The notes: generated by a model not told the origin, from the letters alone. A stretch of 64,000 nucleotides of DNA from Amblyornis subalaris (GCA_018881555.1 JACAXG010000107.1:1330406-1394405); one strand, 5' to 3'; shown: positions 1-13,789, counted from the first letter of the stretch. Program-made: numbers and translations.

Positions 1-349
1 GGCAAAGTATTAGCTCAGCAGTAAGCTAACAGCCACATGGAGTTATGAGAGGACACATTTGACTTTTCTGCTGAAACACGATATTCTTTGTGAAACAATA
101 GTTTGTACAGAGGAAATAATGGTTCCTGGGAGACCGAACGTCTCAGGGGGCTGGGATGTGCGATGGGGCTTTCAATTTCTACCTCAGCACTTTGCATGTC
201 AACCAGATTAGTAATGACCTGAAATTCCCATCTCACACCGCAGCAGTTCCTCTCGCTTTGCCGTTTTTAAGGGAGCATTGGGAATGGACTGCTGCTTCTC
301 GTTTAGGGAACAGAAGGAGAAATCAAATTATTTCCCCCCTTGTTACAGA
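1..349. other. Unique sequence, candidate conserved noncoding block
   Basis: No repeat or coding signal is seen. The block keeps about eight CpG dinucleotides in some 310 bases (near 80, 139-143, 160, 240, 255, 263 and 300), which is many for this AT-rich window. It also contains an octamer-like TTTGCATGTCA at about 191-201. Retained CpG and motif density are typical of conserved noncoding elements, but conservation itself cannot be seen from one sequence. The 73- and 66-codon frames here overlap on opposite strands and match no family I know. Confidence 0.2.
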
Positions 350-405
350 ACTGTAAAATTGTTAAGGTTGTAAAAGACCTCTAAGATCACTGAGTCCACC
401 ACTCT
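350..405 (-). repeat. CR1 LINE 3'-end scrap
   Basis: The stretch reads GGTTGTAAAAGACCTCTAAG followed by a diverged form of ATCATCAAGTCC, which is the reverse complement of the avian CR1 3' end. The CR1 sense strand is therefore minus. It is short and diverged, so it is old. Homology to the right of about 405 cannot be followed. Confidence 0.6.
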
Positions 406-3400
406 TTGGACTCGGCCATAAANCGTTTTTCTTTTTTACCCTGTGGAGAGTACACTCATCCAAGTTCTGCTATAGCACAAGTAAAAGCTTAACTTTCACT
501 GTAGTTTAAACCCTCNAGCCCCTGAAGAGAATCTCTGAATGTTCTCATGAGGCCCCTTGGGCTGTGCTGCAGAACCATGTCCTGACCATGACATTATTAA
601 ATGCCTCACCCATCAGTTTCCTAATTTCCTGTCGGATGCTAGACCAGGCCGCGAAATGACAATATGAAAAAGTGAGCCTAATGTCATCCAGTGCAGCCAT
701 TAGCACAGTCAAAATAGGCCTGTTGCCAGCAGAACACGAGGTTTGTTATTACCAGTGATAACTCCTGAGTCCTGCAAAGGGCTTTCACTAAAATTCCTGT
801 ATAAACTTAACAGCAACTGAGCCGTTCAAAACCATCCGTCTGGACTGTCCACATGTGGCTTGTGGTAGTTTGAGCTGTTTTACAGAGGATACAGAGAGCA
901 GTGTTTAAAAAAAATGTTGAGGAAGTGTCTGTAACCTGTGTGTGACCTCCCTGTCAGGTGGCCTGTTTACCAGCTGTAGTACAGAAAGGGATTTTAGGCT
1001 TAGTCTCACAGTGTTCTTGTTATATTTAGCTGCAACAGGAGCTTGAATTTAGTTATCCAATGGGGAAACATTTGGTCTAAGCTCCTTTTCTAATCCATGG
1101 AGAGACAGAGAGATATTCCAGAGCATATTCATCTAAAATAAGTGTGCATGATGAGCAGGTTCATTTGTTCCCTGGAAGCAGTTATTCCTTTCCATTTTCT
1201 AAAGAAAAAGAACAGACAATTGGCATAGGGAAACCAAAAAACCATTTAGATTGTTTATATGGGATGAAATGAGATGAAACTCATCCACAGCTTCTCAAAA
1301 CTTGTGTTGTGTTCTTGAGGTCCCTTTAGCCTTACAGAGCTGTCTCAAAGGGAATTCAGGGCAAACTGGTGTTTCACAGACAAAGTTAACTTGTCTCAAT
1401 GGCAGCATTTTGCACCTGTGNAATGGAAAGGAAATCCATGAAACAAATGAAATTCATAGTGGAAAAAAATGATCAAAGGTTTGCAAAGCAGCATGGAATA
1501 ATTGCAGGGAAGGGTCATGGAATCAAACGTGATTTTCGGTATCTTTGAATATCCAGAGCTCATTGCTACAACATTGATTTTGTTGGTGTAGGACACACTT
1601 CCCTGATACACACATTTCTGCATAACAGAGTTATTTCTGCATAACCTGTTGCTCCAAGACCTGTGTGTCTAAGTTATGTAATAGGCAGTTGTGTTTTTGG
1701 TTGAGGAATCCAAGCCTTATTGAGTGTGTCTTGAGTTTTCCAAACTTTTGTGAACAAAACAACACCAGAAACACTGTGGAAATACGGAATATCCCCACAG
1801 TAACTGGCAGCCTCGAGCAGTTTCTAAGTGGTTGTTTATTCCCCTGTGCTATGGGAAAATCACTGTCTTTGTCAAGGTAAGGTGGCCCCACATAACAATA
1901 TTTCAGTTAAACCTTACTAAGCAAAAATCCAACTTTCTGATAGTCTCCTCAAGGTCTTTCTAAACCTTTATGCATGCAGATTTTCTTTTCACGCCATCCA
2001 CTTCTTTCTCTAGCCTTGGTATAAATTTTTCTCAACGTAAAACTTGTCTGGTAGATACAGAGGACACATTTCAGAAAAGGATTTTGAAATTGGGGAGAAG
2101 AAGAGTTGTAAAGATTTTATGCTCTTCCCATCTCTCAGTACCTTTTACTGTGACACCTCTCAGAGAGGACCACCCCTCAGCCTGGTGGTGAAACATCTCC
2201 CTAGCATCCAGATGATGTCTTCTGTTTGATAACAGTCCGGGAGCTGGATAAGAGAACAGTTCAAAGCAAGCCCGGCAGAAACAGCAGCAGACAGATTCAA
2301 TTTCTCTGAGAATGCTTGAATACCCGGTTATAATAGAGCTAAATTTTATCTGTTGTAGTGTCCTGATGTGTATATTGACTTGTTTTCCTTTGTGCCAAAA
2401 TCTTTTATGGTGTCTTCATTATCAGAGCTCGCGGAACAGGGCGACAGTTGTTTGAACTCAATCTGTGGCTTTGAATTTGTCAGGCACCAGAGGACAATTG
2501 CACGATGCTGTTCCTCAATTTTAAGTGACAGTAGGTATGTTCAGACTGCCTATGTGATCTGGATCAGAACCAAGGGCTTTGTGATTTTCTGTCCAAAGTT
2601 GTCACTACATTTAGAGAAATCTAAATGCGTCGCAAAGACGTTCAAAGTGATTAACAATGCCCACAAGTAAGTGATAAAAGTCATTACACTCAGGCTTCCT
2701 GTCTGCTCCTGAGGTAATAGCTGTAGGAGCAGACTGCTGACTGAGTTGAAAAGGCAGCAGATTCTCAGTTTGGTCTGGCAGGGAGGCAGAAGGAGCAAAA
2801 TTCCTCACTGTCTCCTTGTTCCTTGATTTTCTACCAGTATAAAGAGTCATTTTCAGCAGAATCAGAGTCCTCCTTCCTGATGGTGTCCCACATCCTATTG
2901 TGGTCTTTTTGATGTGGGAGATAAGAGCTCTTCACCCTCTAGGCTGACATATACCTTCCAATTTTTGGTTATCCACCTTTCCTGGGGACACAGGTCTCAT
3001 TTTTCCTACTGTTTGCTTCCTCCCCAAGATTCAGATCTGCTCATTTTGGTATTTTTCCTTAAAAGGGGAGTGTCCAGCCTGTACCTTAGCTGGATGCAAA
3101 AGCCTGTGTATTCAATACACTAATAAAGAGAAACAGATTTAACCTGGATGGTTTGAATTGTCCTTTAGCAATACTTGCCTTCCTGAGGCAATCAATGGAG
3201 ATCGATATTTGACACAATTAGTCCTGTGGCCATCTGCTTCTCTTCATCCATGGAGCATCCATAGACCACAGAGAAATAAGGTGCTTGTTGTACAAAGGGT
3301 GGACTGGTGACTTCAGGACTACGCACCTAAAATTCCACCGCCTGTCAACTCAGGGTAGATAAGGGTTCAAGTATTAGATCTTGCTCCATGTCATATCCTA

Positions 3401-4631
3401 CAGCCCTAGATTTTGAGGCTGGAGGGACACTTGTGAGCTTCATTGCAAACCAACAGGAACCTTATCAAAATAATTCATAATTCCACAGATTGCACGGTGA
3501 TCTCTTGCCTCTTTCAAAAAGTTGCGATTTTATTATTTCCTGTAAAAAAGAAGGTAGTGGAGGTTTTTTCGACATTTAAGATTCCCCTGCCTCCCCAATT
3601 TGTCTTGTCATTGTTAAATCTTATCTCCACTTCTTTGTTTCCACCATTCTTTTTAAAGAATCATAATTGGTACTATTATCCTTGCTATGAGAATAATTAG
3701 CTAAAGCTTTTTGACACATTAAATGGGGAACATTACATTTTAAGCAGCAGGCACTGAAACACTAAACAATACTGCTTTGAATAGGACCATAGAGAAGAGG
3801 CTCAGGTGAAACAATTGCTAATTTTAGCAACTTGAACTTTATACCTTTATAGAAGAAAATTAATCTCACAGTAGTTTTTGGCTGTGAAATAGACAAAGCA
3901 CTTTGGCCTCTTTTTACAATAGACCTTTGATATTTTTAGTGATGGAAGATGGTTGCAGAGTGAATCATCCCCTGATGTTTCCAAAAGAACCTTGCTCTTA
4001 CAAGAAGGAAGTGTTTGGTTCCTCTCCTGTGTGGCTGGATAAGTCAAATACCATCTAATGCAAGCAGCATTTTGGCAACACTTGCATTTTAGATATGAAA
4101 TTCCTCAACAGAGAACTGGGCAAAGTCACATCTCAAAAACCAAAGGTGATTGAATTTTAAGTGCTCTAGCGCTGAAAACTCTGTTTCATGTTTAGCAAAA
4201 TTAATTGTAGGGAACAGGTACACAAAGATGCCTTTATGATATTTGAGTGGTGTCAGGTTAGTCTTGGTACCTCCCTAAAGAACCCTCCACTGCTGAATGT
4301 AACACGAATTTACCTTACCTTTGACAAGACAGTTTTGTTTTGAGGCAGTCAGTTGTTCACTTTACTGAGGTGTTTCAGTTTTTCAGAAAGGCCACNAGAA
4401 AAACTGTAGGCCTAAGAAGGTTGGGGATAAGTAAATTATGGTGATGAGTTGGTCTAGTAATCATCCTGTTAACGGCATGGCTGTGATGAGCCTTGTTTCT
4501 TATTTAAAGAAGACAATGAAGATGTGATAATTCTATTGAAAAAGGAGNTTTTAACTGGTCGCTGGAAGTGACTTTGGTCAGCAGTGAACTTCAGGGTAGT
4601 TGTAAAAATATAACTCAGTGTTCAACACTAA
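406..4631. other. Unique AT-rich intergenic or intronic DNA
   Basis: I see no supported gene, LTR or CR1 copy here. A good splice-donor-like CAAG|GTAAGG lies at about 1876-1882, but there is no convincing exon upstream. Short frames of 60-100 codons on both strands lack known domains and overlap one another, so I read them as chance. Confidence 0.5.
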
Positions 4632-4664
4632 ATGATGATGATGATGATGATGTAAATGATGATG
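4632..4664 (+). repeat. (ATG)n microsatellite
   Basis: Seven uninterrupted ATG triplets run from 4632 to 4652. A short TAA break follows, then three more ATG triplets to 4664. It is a simple repeat with no coding meaning in this context. Confidence 0.9.
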
Positions 4665-6349
4665 TAAGTTTGATGGAACTAATTGCTATTAACTAGCATA
4701 ACTGTCACCTTAATAAATTGGAAAATAACATTAAAAAATTCTTTAAAACACAACATTGTTATATGAAAAATGTAAACAGAAAATAACTTAATTAATGGAA
4801 TTATTACCTTTGCAGCTTTTCCTAGATTGTTGTTTCCCCAATTGTTAAGCATTGTTGGCAATGTTAAGCTAAGAAAGACAAACAAATAACTTTGATTTCA
4901 GCAATAAAGATCACTGACTTTATTTCTGCTTAAATAATTCTCTGACTTCTACACTGACATGTGAAACAAGCTGAGTAAAACTAAGAGGTATTACTCAGAC
5001 CCTCATTAAACTGAAAGCTAATTTGGGCTGAAGTTGGGGTTGAAATTCCCAAAACATGCTTAAAACAGCTTCAGCCACGGGTTAGGACTCAAAAAAATGA
5101 ATTCACTTCTTGCCATCCTGGTTTATTCAGCTATGCATAGTGNTACCTCAGCAGGCCAGGTAGAAAACCTCTCCTCAGGGAACAAGCATCTCAGGNCTGC
5201 TTTTTTCATCTAAATGTTTAGCAGAAAAGAAATCCAGCTTTTTACCCTGCACTATTCACATAGTTATTAAAAAAGAAATAGGAAATGACAGTCAGTTTGA
5301 AGCACATTATTGGACNGAGAAATACTTGATCAGTTCCTGGAATTGCTGCATCTGTTCTGCAAACTTGAGCAGATTATTTGATTCTTTGTGTCTTAATGAC
5401 TGTAAGTGTAACTGGGGGCAAATCTTGTTTTAGTCCCAAGTAAGATTACATATCCCCAAAGCAAGTTTTCAATTCTTTGCTCATCATAGCTAATTGTGTT
5501 GCAAATTCTGTAGTGCAAGGATTAATTATTATTATGTGCTTTTCGTCTGGCACGTTGGGCCNTAACTGTGCTAGCAGAGTATAAACAAAGTACAACAAAA
5601 TTACAGATACTTTAGATCCCCAGAAGAAGACTTAAAATTTATCAAGTGTTCTTTGTTCTTGATTCTTAATTCTACTTCATTCTGCCAGATACTTAATTCC
5701 ATTTTGCTCTGCCAGAATATTTGCTTCTTCCATAACTCTCTTCCATTTTTCTTAAATTATATAATTGTTAATTATCTCAGATATTTTGCATCCACTGATG
5801 ATTTCTCCACAAAGAAATGTGCAGTTTACACCTGACTGCACACCCAGTTGATTGTCTTTCTAAACTAGGGGTTACCAGAACCAGTGCTGTATCATTAAGA
5901 GGACACTCAGTTTCAGAATACAACGGCAACTGCCTTGCCTTTTTCTTTCTTTGGAAGGTGTGTTCAGGGTTCTCCCCTGTTAGAGATGCTTTTCAACTTC
6001 TGTCACTATTTTGACATTTTGATGCATCGCTGGGGAATGCTGAAATAGTTGGTTTGACACTGGTGTCACAACCTTCCATCTTTGCGTGAAAGCACCTATT
6101 ACTGTATTTCCACATCTAACCACAATCTAGACACTCATGACAAACCACAATAGTCATGTTAGCCCAAGTGAAGGAGAGAAAAAGGAAACCTTCACAGCTC
6201 ACTGGCAAATCACCTTCACTCTGCTAAAGCAAGAAGTGAGTGCTGATATTTCACAGAGTCCCCTGGAACAAAAGCAACTCTCCACGCTAAAGGACAGTGG
6301 CGCATGATGTGAAAAAAACAAGTGGGATTTTTGGGTATATGGGGAAATA
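4665..6349. other. Unique AT-rich DNA
   Basis: No repeat or gene is recognised. Several single N bases occur. The 168-codon minus-strand frame that begins at 6705 runs through the adjacent CR1 relic and is not a gene. Confidence 0.5.
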
Positions 6350-6550
6350 GAATTGCAGAAAGAATGGCTGTGCACCGGAACAGCTTGGGTGGGTTTATGG
6401 AATCTCCATTCTTGGAAATTTTCGTAACTCATCTGGAAAATATTCCAGGCAACTTTATCCAGTGTGAAAATTAACGCTCCACTGGGCGTGGGGATTGGAC
6501 TAGATGAGCCACAGCGGTTCCCTCTGCCCAAAGCACTGTATGATTTCAGG
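6350..6550 (+). repeat. Old CR1 LINE 3' end
   Basis: The order of segments matches the avian CR1 3' region on the plus strand. A 'tgcaccggaacagct' segment corresponds to the usual CACTGGAACAGGCT. It is followed by 'ggaatctccattcttgg', then 'attggactagatga', and finally 'ctgtatgatttcagg' in the place of the terminal short repeats. The high divergence indicates an old insertion. It overlaps and explains the long minus-strand frame 6199-6705. Confidence 0.7.
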
Positions 6551-9500
6551 ATTTGTTCTGCCTGCCTCTCTCCTTGAGCACAGAGGGCACTTCCATGACT
6601 GGCTTTGACTGCATGTCTAACTTTTAGATGATTAGACTGAGATAAATCCCATTCTAAGACTGAGGGAAGTGTGTGAATTAACACTGGAAAACAGACACAG
6701 TTCAACTATTGTGTTAGGAACCTATGTGCTCACACATGGCAGAGTCCACCACGAAAAACAAAATTCAGAAATTATGTGTGGAAAACATGCACTGTGGTCT
6801 CTGGCACCGTTACCACTGGAATTAAGTAACAGGAAAAAGTATGATGAAAAGTTATTGTCCTTGGTACCAGAAGGCTTGTATCANAGCCAGCTTCCATAGC
6901 AGGTGAGAAGCAACCCATCCTCTTGGCAGCATTGAATCTCTCTGGTGAAAAGAATAATTTATTCCTATTTTAAGGAATGTATGTTTGAAGTCAGTTCAGT
7001 TTAGTTTCTCCCTATAAAAGCAGCAGAGAGATAAAANCACTTCAACAGCACAGTACAGTCCATTTAATATCTGCCTCCCNTCCTGGACATGCTTCTTTCT
7101 ACCCATTCACCACATGGGGAAATTAAGACAACCATGATTCTNGTTTAATTCCCTTAGGAACATCGAGGGAGGTGTAGCAAAGGCCACTGTCTGCATTAAG
7201 AATGGGTGCAGGGCAGCTACTTCTATGTAACTTCATATCCTTGCTTAGTGAGCATTGATTTCTCCCTTTAGGTGCCTCTTCGAGCTTTCCATGTTTCAAC
7301 ACTTTGTGGACACTCTTGTGTATTATCTCGAAAAGCAAGTAATTGCACTTACCACTTGACATGTAAAGAAAAGTAGCTAAGAAGGTGGTATACATCTATT
7401 CCTTTAAATTGCTCCTTAATTTTTAAGTCTTCTAGAAAGCTCCGATTTTTTTTTCCTTCTCAGCAGTTATTTATGGACTTTTATTTGACTGTTATCCACC
7501 CAGCAATGTTTCTATGGTTTCCTTCTGGTAGTTTTTTTGGAACATACTTTGAAAACTTGGCAGCCATGCAGCATTTCTTTATATTGTGCATGCTAACTAT
7601 CAGGTTTTTAATAAGATGGCTATGAAAATCTCAGTAGCAAAGGCACAGGAAAACTACTTTTCAGAATTCTGCCTTCCCTCATGAAAAGCAAAGAGAGTAC
7701 ACATCTTGCACATCACTCAGTTTGTAAGCTCAGACTGGATAATCACAGGCATATTTTTAAGGCCCGAGCTCATGTCTCCCTTTCTCTGCTGCTGTAACTT
7801 GCTGTCACTCATTATATCACCCATAAAATTATTAGGCAAGGTTCTTGGGCCAAGAATTATTTGTTTGTTCTGCAAAATGCCCAGCTAATTAAAGTAGCTA
7901 AATTGAATAATAATGTTGGTAGACAGTGGGTGGCTTTGATAGAACCAGTTTGCTGTCAGAGGGAATTGTTTACAAACCATACTTAGATTTCATAACATCC
8001 TGGAGTGTCTTACTGTCCTGCGTTTTAGAAAGGGGTGAGATCAATTTGTGTTATTGAACACTATTTGATATATTGTTATTTTCCAGCTCTTAAAAAATCT
8101 CCCTTCATTTCAGATTTTCCTACTCTGGTGTTTTAACTGGTAACCTCCACTTCAGGTAGAGACAGCAAGAGAGTCTGGCTGTATCTCATACAGGCATATC
8201 TGCTCCAGCTTTACTTCACATTGTCTTGCTAAAAATATAACTCTGTGTACTGCAGTTGTTCCTTCATTTTGCTNTGTGTAGAACGGATATGGATTATTGC
8301 TTTTAGATATGGTTGCAATCCACCACTGGGGATTCACCTTTATTAGTGATTTTTCTTGAATTCAGTGCTGACATTTCTTTAAAATTTAGCACATTTTAGT
8401 CACTATGTTGCAAGAGCCTACCTATTTTCCCAAGCCACAGTAGCGTTTGCCATTTGCTATTTCATCTAAGTGTGACTCCAAGCAGGCATCGGTTCAAAAT
8501 TGGGAAAGATTTTGGTTCATACCCCTGAGAAAATAGCTAGCATTTTGAATTTTCTTTACCTGGTTCTTCTGGAATAACCTCTCCTAGTGGAATTCACAAG
8601 AATATGAGGTTTCTTGGGTACTAGTTCAGTATCTTTGGCACTCGAGTGCAGTGATTCTGTATTCAGATGCACAGGTTTGCAATTATAGTCATTGTAGGAG
8701 ATAAAATATTGATCTTTCTGCATGTTGGTGTGCATGCTGGTACTTGATTTTGGGAATATGTTAATGTGAAAGATCTCAAAATGATGCAGTCAATTGCTGA
8801 GGTAACCATTGGTGTCTTCAGTTTCCTAATTTTGTATTTCTTTGTGAATAGTCTGTGATTACAAAGGAAGATATCAATTCTTTCCTTTCAGTTGTAACTC
8901 TGTATGTTGCTTAAAACAGTTGTCAATATTAAAAAGAAATGGTTAATGTATTCCTTGCTGTGTATTTCAATATCTACTCACCAATAAATTCCTACTGGTC
9001 AAATTTCCCTTTGGTATATTGGCTAAAACATTTGTTAGACTGACAGATATAGATATACTTTATAGATTTCTAAGTAAGCAAACAGGGAACATGCATAAAT
9101 ATAGATCTCTACAATAAGAGTCAAGAGTGTGAGCCAATGAATGGATGCACTTTGATACACTCTGCAAAGTTCTGGCGTCTTCTTAGCCACAATTATTTGA
9201 CAAAGGTTTTTAGCTTTTTAAACCAGTATTTCTCATTGACTGTGAAACAAACAGTACCTTGGGAAAGGAAGGCAGAGTAATAAACAGCACCTGTTTTACT
9301 GAACAATTTGCTGGAATTAAACCCTTTTTAATGTATAAAACAATGAACTGGAAATTTATCCAGCAATAACAACAAAGAAGTGTTCAAAGATGATTAGTCT
9401 GAGAAATCTGTAGCACTAGCACTGGATCTCAAGGGACAAAAGCTTCATATTGACATTTGACAAAGCTAATTTTAGTAACTGATAATTGATGGATGTTTTT

Positions 9501-9950
9501 CTAGTCTAATCTGGTTTCTTGATCTCTTGATCTCTGCTCTGTCTCCAAATAAGGTCCATTTATTTAATTTTACCCAGCAGCCCGATTATGCACCATAAGC
9601 GTATTTCCATTAATTAAAATTTGAAATGTCTAATGCTTTCTGTGTCTTTTTGCTAGAGATATAAATGCAAAAGAATCACAGATTGGCATAGTACCAAAGG
9701 GTTCAGAAAAACACCGAGAAATACAGAGATAAAGTAAGGCACCTGAATTCTCCCAGTTGACTGGAACTCTCTGGGTGGAACCTTTACACCTGAGAAGACA
9801 GGTGGTGGTTTAGTGAACAGGACTGGACCCAATCTCAAGACATCTGCAGTATAAACCCAGAAAAGGTTTTTTTTCAAATTAAAGAGGTGAGAAGAATTAA
9901 GACAGTGAAACTGGGAGATGCAGGGACAGGCAATGAAACATATAAAATAC
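6551..9950. other. Unique AT-rich DNA
   Basis: No gene, LTR or CR1 copy is recognised in this stretch. A few single N bases are present. Open frames are all under 95 codons and lack recognisable motifs. Confidence 0.5.
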
Positions 9951-10067
9951 ATGTGGATGTGGCACTTAGGAAGATGGGTCAGTGGTGGACTTGGCAGTGT
10001 TGGGTTCATGGTTTGAGCTAACGATCTTAAAGATCTTTTCCAAACTAAATTATTCTATCATTCTACA
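9951..10067 (+). repeat. CR1 LINE 3' end
   Basis: The plus strand reads GGATGTGGCACTTAGG, then CTTGGCAGTGTTGGGTTCAT, then GATCTTAAAGATCTTTTCCA, and ends in two ATTCTA-type short repeats. This is the typical end of one CR1 subtype found across birds. Only about 117 bases of the 3' end are kept, as is normal for 5'-truncated LINE insertions. Confidence 0.85.
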
Positions 10068-11284
10068 TCCTCCTTACTGGTACCTGCCCCAACCCTTGGC
10101 ACTCAGAGCCCTTAGGATCTCTACAGGCACAGGTAGATTTCAGGTTTCCATGTTCTCAGTGAGGCACTTTTGGGATGGGGCCACTCTGAGGTGTGGATCA
10201 AAGAGGAATCACTCCTGCCTCACCCCACGGTTTCCTTGGATCCTGCTTGGTTCTGTTGCACAACAAAGCCACGGGGTTTGCCCTTCGGCCTCCCAAGTGG
10301 GACATGTACGTCGTGTCCCGCTCTTTCTGTGAAGATATCAAAAGGCTTTATGCAGGAGCTCACTTAACTCTATGAAGGCAGAGAGATTTTCTTTAATCAG
10401 AGCTAAGTACCCCTTTTTTTCTGCTGGTTTGAAGTGGGAGCTCTTTCGAAGATGATTTTTACTGTGGTGCTATCATTGCTTAAGTAGGGGCTCAGTCATT
10501 AGTAACAGAACTAAATGCTGTTAAAAGGGGGGCCAGCCACTGTAAGCAGACCAACCTTCAAGTAGCCATTTTAATGAAAATGTGGTGAATAATAAAAATC
10601 TGTACCCATACAAATAACATAAAATATTTGCAGTGGTGGATAGGAGAAGGAATTTTAATGTTTGGGAAACAGCCGTTCTGCTAACATCAAACTAGAGTGG
10701 GTTGATGTTTTTCCACCGATAGAGAAATTAAATGGACAAAATTTGTTTACTGCAGGGACTGGTAAATTTTCTAGTTTCCACTGAAATGACCCCTTTTGCC
10801 TTTATACTTATTGCAGTTTGAACGACATTTTTAATGAAACTTTGTGACTGGAGACATGACTTAATGACTTAATAACAGTTCTGTTAATGTGTGTTAATAA
10901 GTTACCCCCACAGTACTGATGAGATAAAAGAAAACACATTGGGGGTTGCAATGCAGGGGTCTCTCAAAAATTTATTTTACTTGGGTCTGTGCATGGGCCT
11001 GACCCCACACAGGTAAAATGGCATCACTTGAACACCTGGGTCTCAGCCTAGGGCATGAGTGTTTTAGCCAAAATTTAAAGGCAGTCAGTTTTTTAATTAC
11101 AGTGAAAGCATTGGAAATAACTGTCTGGTTGTATCCATAAATTATTAAAAAGCCCTTAGAAACCATTTCAAATTGCTGAATAAAATTTAGGACTTTAGTA
11201 TTTTTTCCCATTCCTTTTCTTCTTTATTTTTCCCCTTCTCCTTTCTCTGTCTTTTCCCCTCTTTTTCTGTTATTTCTTCTGTGG
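10068..11284. other. Unique DNA
   Basis: No feature is supported. Three overlapping plus-strand frames at 9982-10375 occur in the same bases in different phases and have no known domain, so they look like chance openings in a slightly GC-richer patch. Confidence 0.5.
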
Positions 11285-11322
11285 TAAAAAACAAAACAAA
11301 ACAAAAACAAAACAAAAAAATT
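11285..11322 (+). repeat. (AAAAC)n simple repeat
   Basis: A run of AAAAC and AAAAAC units (about six) interrupts a pyrimidine-rich stretch at about 11215-11280. The minus-strand 62- and 91-codon frames here are produced by this low-complexity sequence. Confidence 0.85.
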
Positions 11323-13700
11323 CCTAACAGTTTTTCGTCTTTTAGCAAGATTTCCAGTAAGGGAGAAATTGACAAAACAAAAATAAATGGGGAAGAATGA
11401 CATCCATAATCTGAAAATTCCAGGCAGCCAAAATATTGTTATTTCAACTTGAAGCACAACAACACTAGAGGTTGTGTTGAAATCTTTTAGAGAAAGCAAT
11501 ACATCTTGAATTTTTCAGTTCCAACCCAGAATAAATCATACAAACTAACTTTTGTTGTGGGAACATTAATTTCAATTTAAAGTGATCATTTTTTAGATTA
11601 AAACATTGGATTTTCATTGACATACCATCACACAATTGGTTTGGTTTTTTTTTTAATGCAAACTGGAATTAAAAAACAAGAAGACCATACTAACTGAAAT
11701 TGTTGACATTTATCAGAGTGCAACAGCTTCTTTTTATTTTTATAATTGAGTTTATATTGAATTTTAGGATACTTTTCTAAATCTATCATTTAACGTTTAA
11801 AAGACATTGGGAAAATTAATAAAGACATTTTACAGAAACTGAGTAATAAATATATAAAGGATTTTTCTTTTCGAAAGTATACAACAAATTAACCTCTTGA
11901 ACGACAAAGTACATCTTATGAGGGTCAACATTTGAGGTGTTTTGGTTGCTAGGAAACCATCACTAAAGATGGTTAGGACAGCAAATGTTTTATTTCAAAT
12001 GACACCATTAATTAGTGTGCAGGTAATATAAAAGATATTGGGTATCTGTTAAAGTAAAAGTATATATGAAAAAGAGCAGGATTAAGTTAAATTTTTTTGG
12101 TGGAAATCAAACAGCCTCAACAGGTACAGGCAGTTCTCTTCTTTGGTTAAAATGTATCTATACAAGCAAAAAAAATATTTATAAGGAGTCTAACCCTGAT
12201 GAAAAATTCATTTTGTTTGTTGTTACACTCACTAATTGTATTGCATAAAGAACACAAAATAAAAGACTTCATAAAAACCACAGCTGCAGACTTTGTCATG
12301 TGTGTGAAGACTAGAACTGTTCAAAATGACTTTGGAAGGAAAAGAAAGTATACTAATAGACAAAAAAATTAAAGGATGGATTTTCATGTGTGGTGACTGC
12401 ACAGCGAGAGAAATTTGGGCAGATACAATAAAAACTGAGCAAAGCTGCAAAAGTAGCCTCGGGCTGGAACTTCTTTGTGGGTTAGNGATACAACCCCACG
12501 CTAAGATCAAAATTTCTCCTTTGTCAAAATACAAAAACCTCACCGAAATCCTCAGTGCAGCCTCATCCCTCAGCTGTTTACACCATCAGCACCTGGGGAG
12601 GGTAATTAGGATGTCACCAAANGCTGGGGAGGGATCATCATCCTGGGAATGGCACCCTGGAATGATGGGGGCTCTCGTGGAGCCACGCGGAGCTGGCAGC
12701 TCAGTCAAGGGGCAGGGAGAAAGTGACACCTGAAGCACATCTCATGTTCCAGTTGGGAGAGGAGGCAGAACGGGGAGGAAAGGAATCCAAGCACACATCT
12801 TTCAAATCTGACACTGATGAATGATTTAAATCCGTGCTTGTCCTTCAAAAATTAAGTGCTTATGGTGAATTTTAAAAGTGCTTTCTGCCAAATCAGAGTA
12901 GGGTCTACGGCTTGTAGCAACCTTCATAAGTGACATTCAGGCTTTACTCAATTATAATATTTCCATGTTTATCTACTAGCTATAATGTTACATGTTCACT
13001 GGTAGATTCAGAAAAAATGTGATTTATAAATGTTTTCTGGGGAAGAATTGCTTAATATTTAATCCTTATTGTTGACAATACCCTTTCCAGGATGTGAAAT
13101 ATACTGTTTGCAAATCTCAACACAAATCTAGCAAAACTACTAAAAAAAAAGAAAAAATTTCCAAATCTGCACTAGTTAAGGCATTCCATTTTAACAAAAA
13201 CACTTTTGAAAAGATGCCCCTGTTTTCTTCCAAATTCTAAAGACTGTAGGCTTTATTAAAATCTTCTTAAGGCTTTAAAAATCTGCATAAAATTTAATCG
13301 TGCAAATGAATGGAAGTTTGCAATATTTGTATCACAAAGATTTCTGTCAAAAACCCACAGTTGGAAATAACATGCTGTTTGTCGTGTAATTGTTACTATT
13401 CACTAAAGCAGAAAAAGCAAGTGCAGAGAGCTAAAGAACTGACAGCCTAGTCATTTAAAACTACAGGTTGTCTCCTGGATGACAATAGTTTTCCAAGTAG
13501 AGCCTAACCCATGCCGAGAAGTTGCTTGCTGGAAGTATATACAGGATAATATTTTAACACTTTCGTTGAACAGAGAATTTTTTTTCTTAAAAAATAAGGA
13601 AATGTTACTCAGAAAATGTGGAGGATGCAAGAATGTCATATTATCTTCTTTGTCTTCTACTTCACAATGTTTGTTTATGCCCAAGTTCTAAATCCTAGAT
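11323..13700. other. Unique DNA with one GC-richer patch
   Basis: No repeat or gene is recognised. The patch at about 12570-12790 is richer in G and C than its surroundings, and a 135-codon plus-strand frame with two N-derived unknown residues runs over it. That frame has no recognisable domain and no supporting splice sites. Confidence 0.45.
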
Positions 13701-13715
13701 TAATTATATTAATTA
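13701..13715 (+). promoter_or_regulatory. Paired TAATTA homeodomain-type sites
   Basis: Two TAATTA hexamers (13701-13706 and 13710-13715) are separated by TAT, so their starts are 9 bases apart. TAATTA is the core site of many homeodomain factors. Function is not shown, because such sites are frequent by chance in AT-rich DNA. Confidence 0.2.
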
Positions 13716-13789
13716 TGGAAGTTGATTTAAACCTGAGCTGCAAAGCAGTATAGAGGAATTTAGGAAAGACCAGCTTTCTGTACTGGAAA

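Noticed and set aside
6199..6705. 168-codon minus-strand open frame
   Set aside because: About 200 bases of it (6350-6550) are an old plus-strand CR1 3' end, and the rest has no known domain.
12326..12733. 135-codon plus-strand frame in a GC-richer patch
   Set aside because: It contains two N-derived unknown residues and no domain, and it is partly explained by fewer stop codons in GC-rich DNA.
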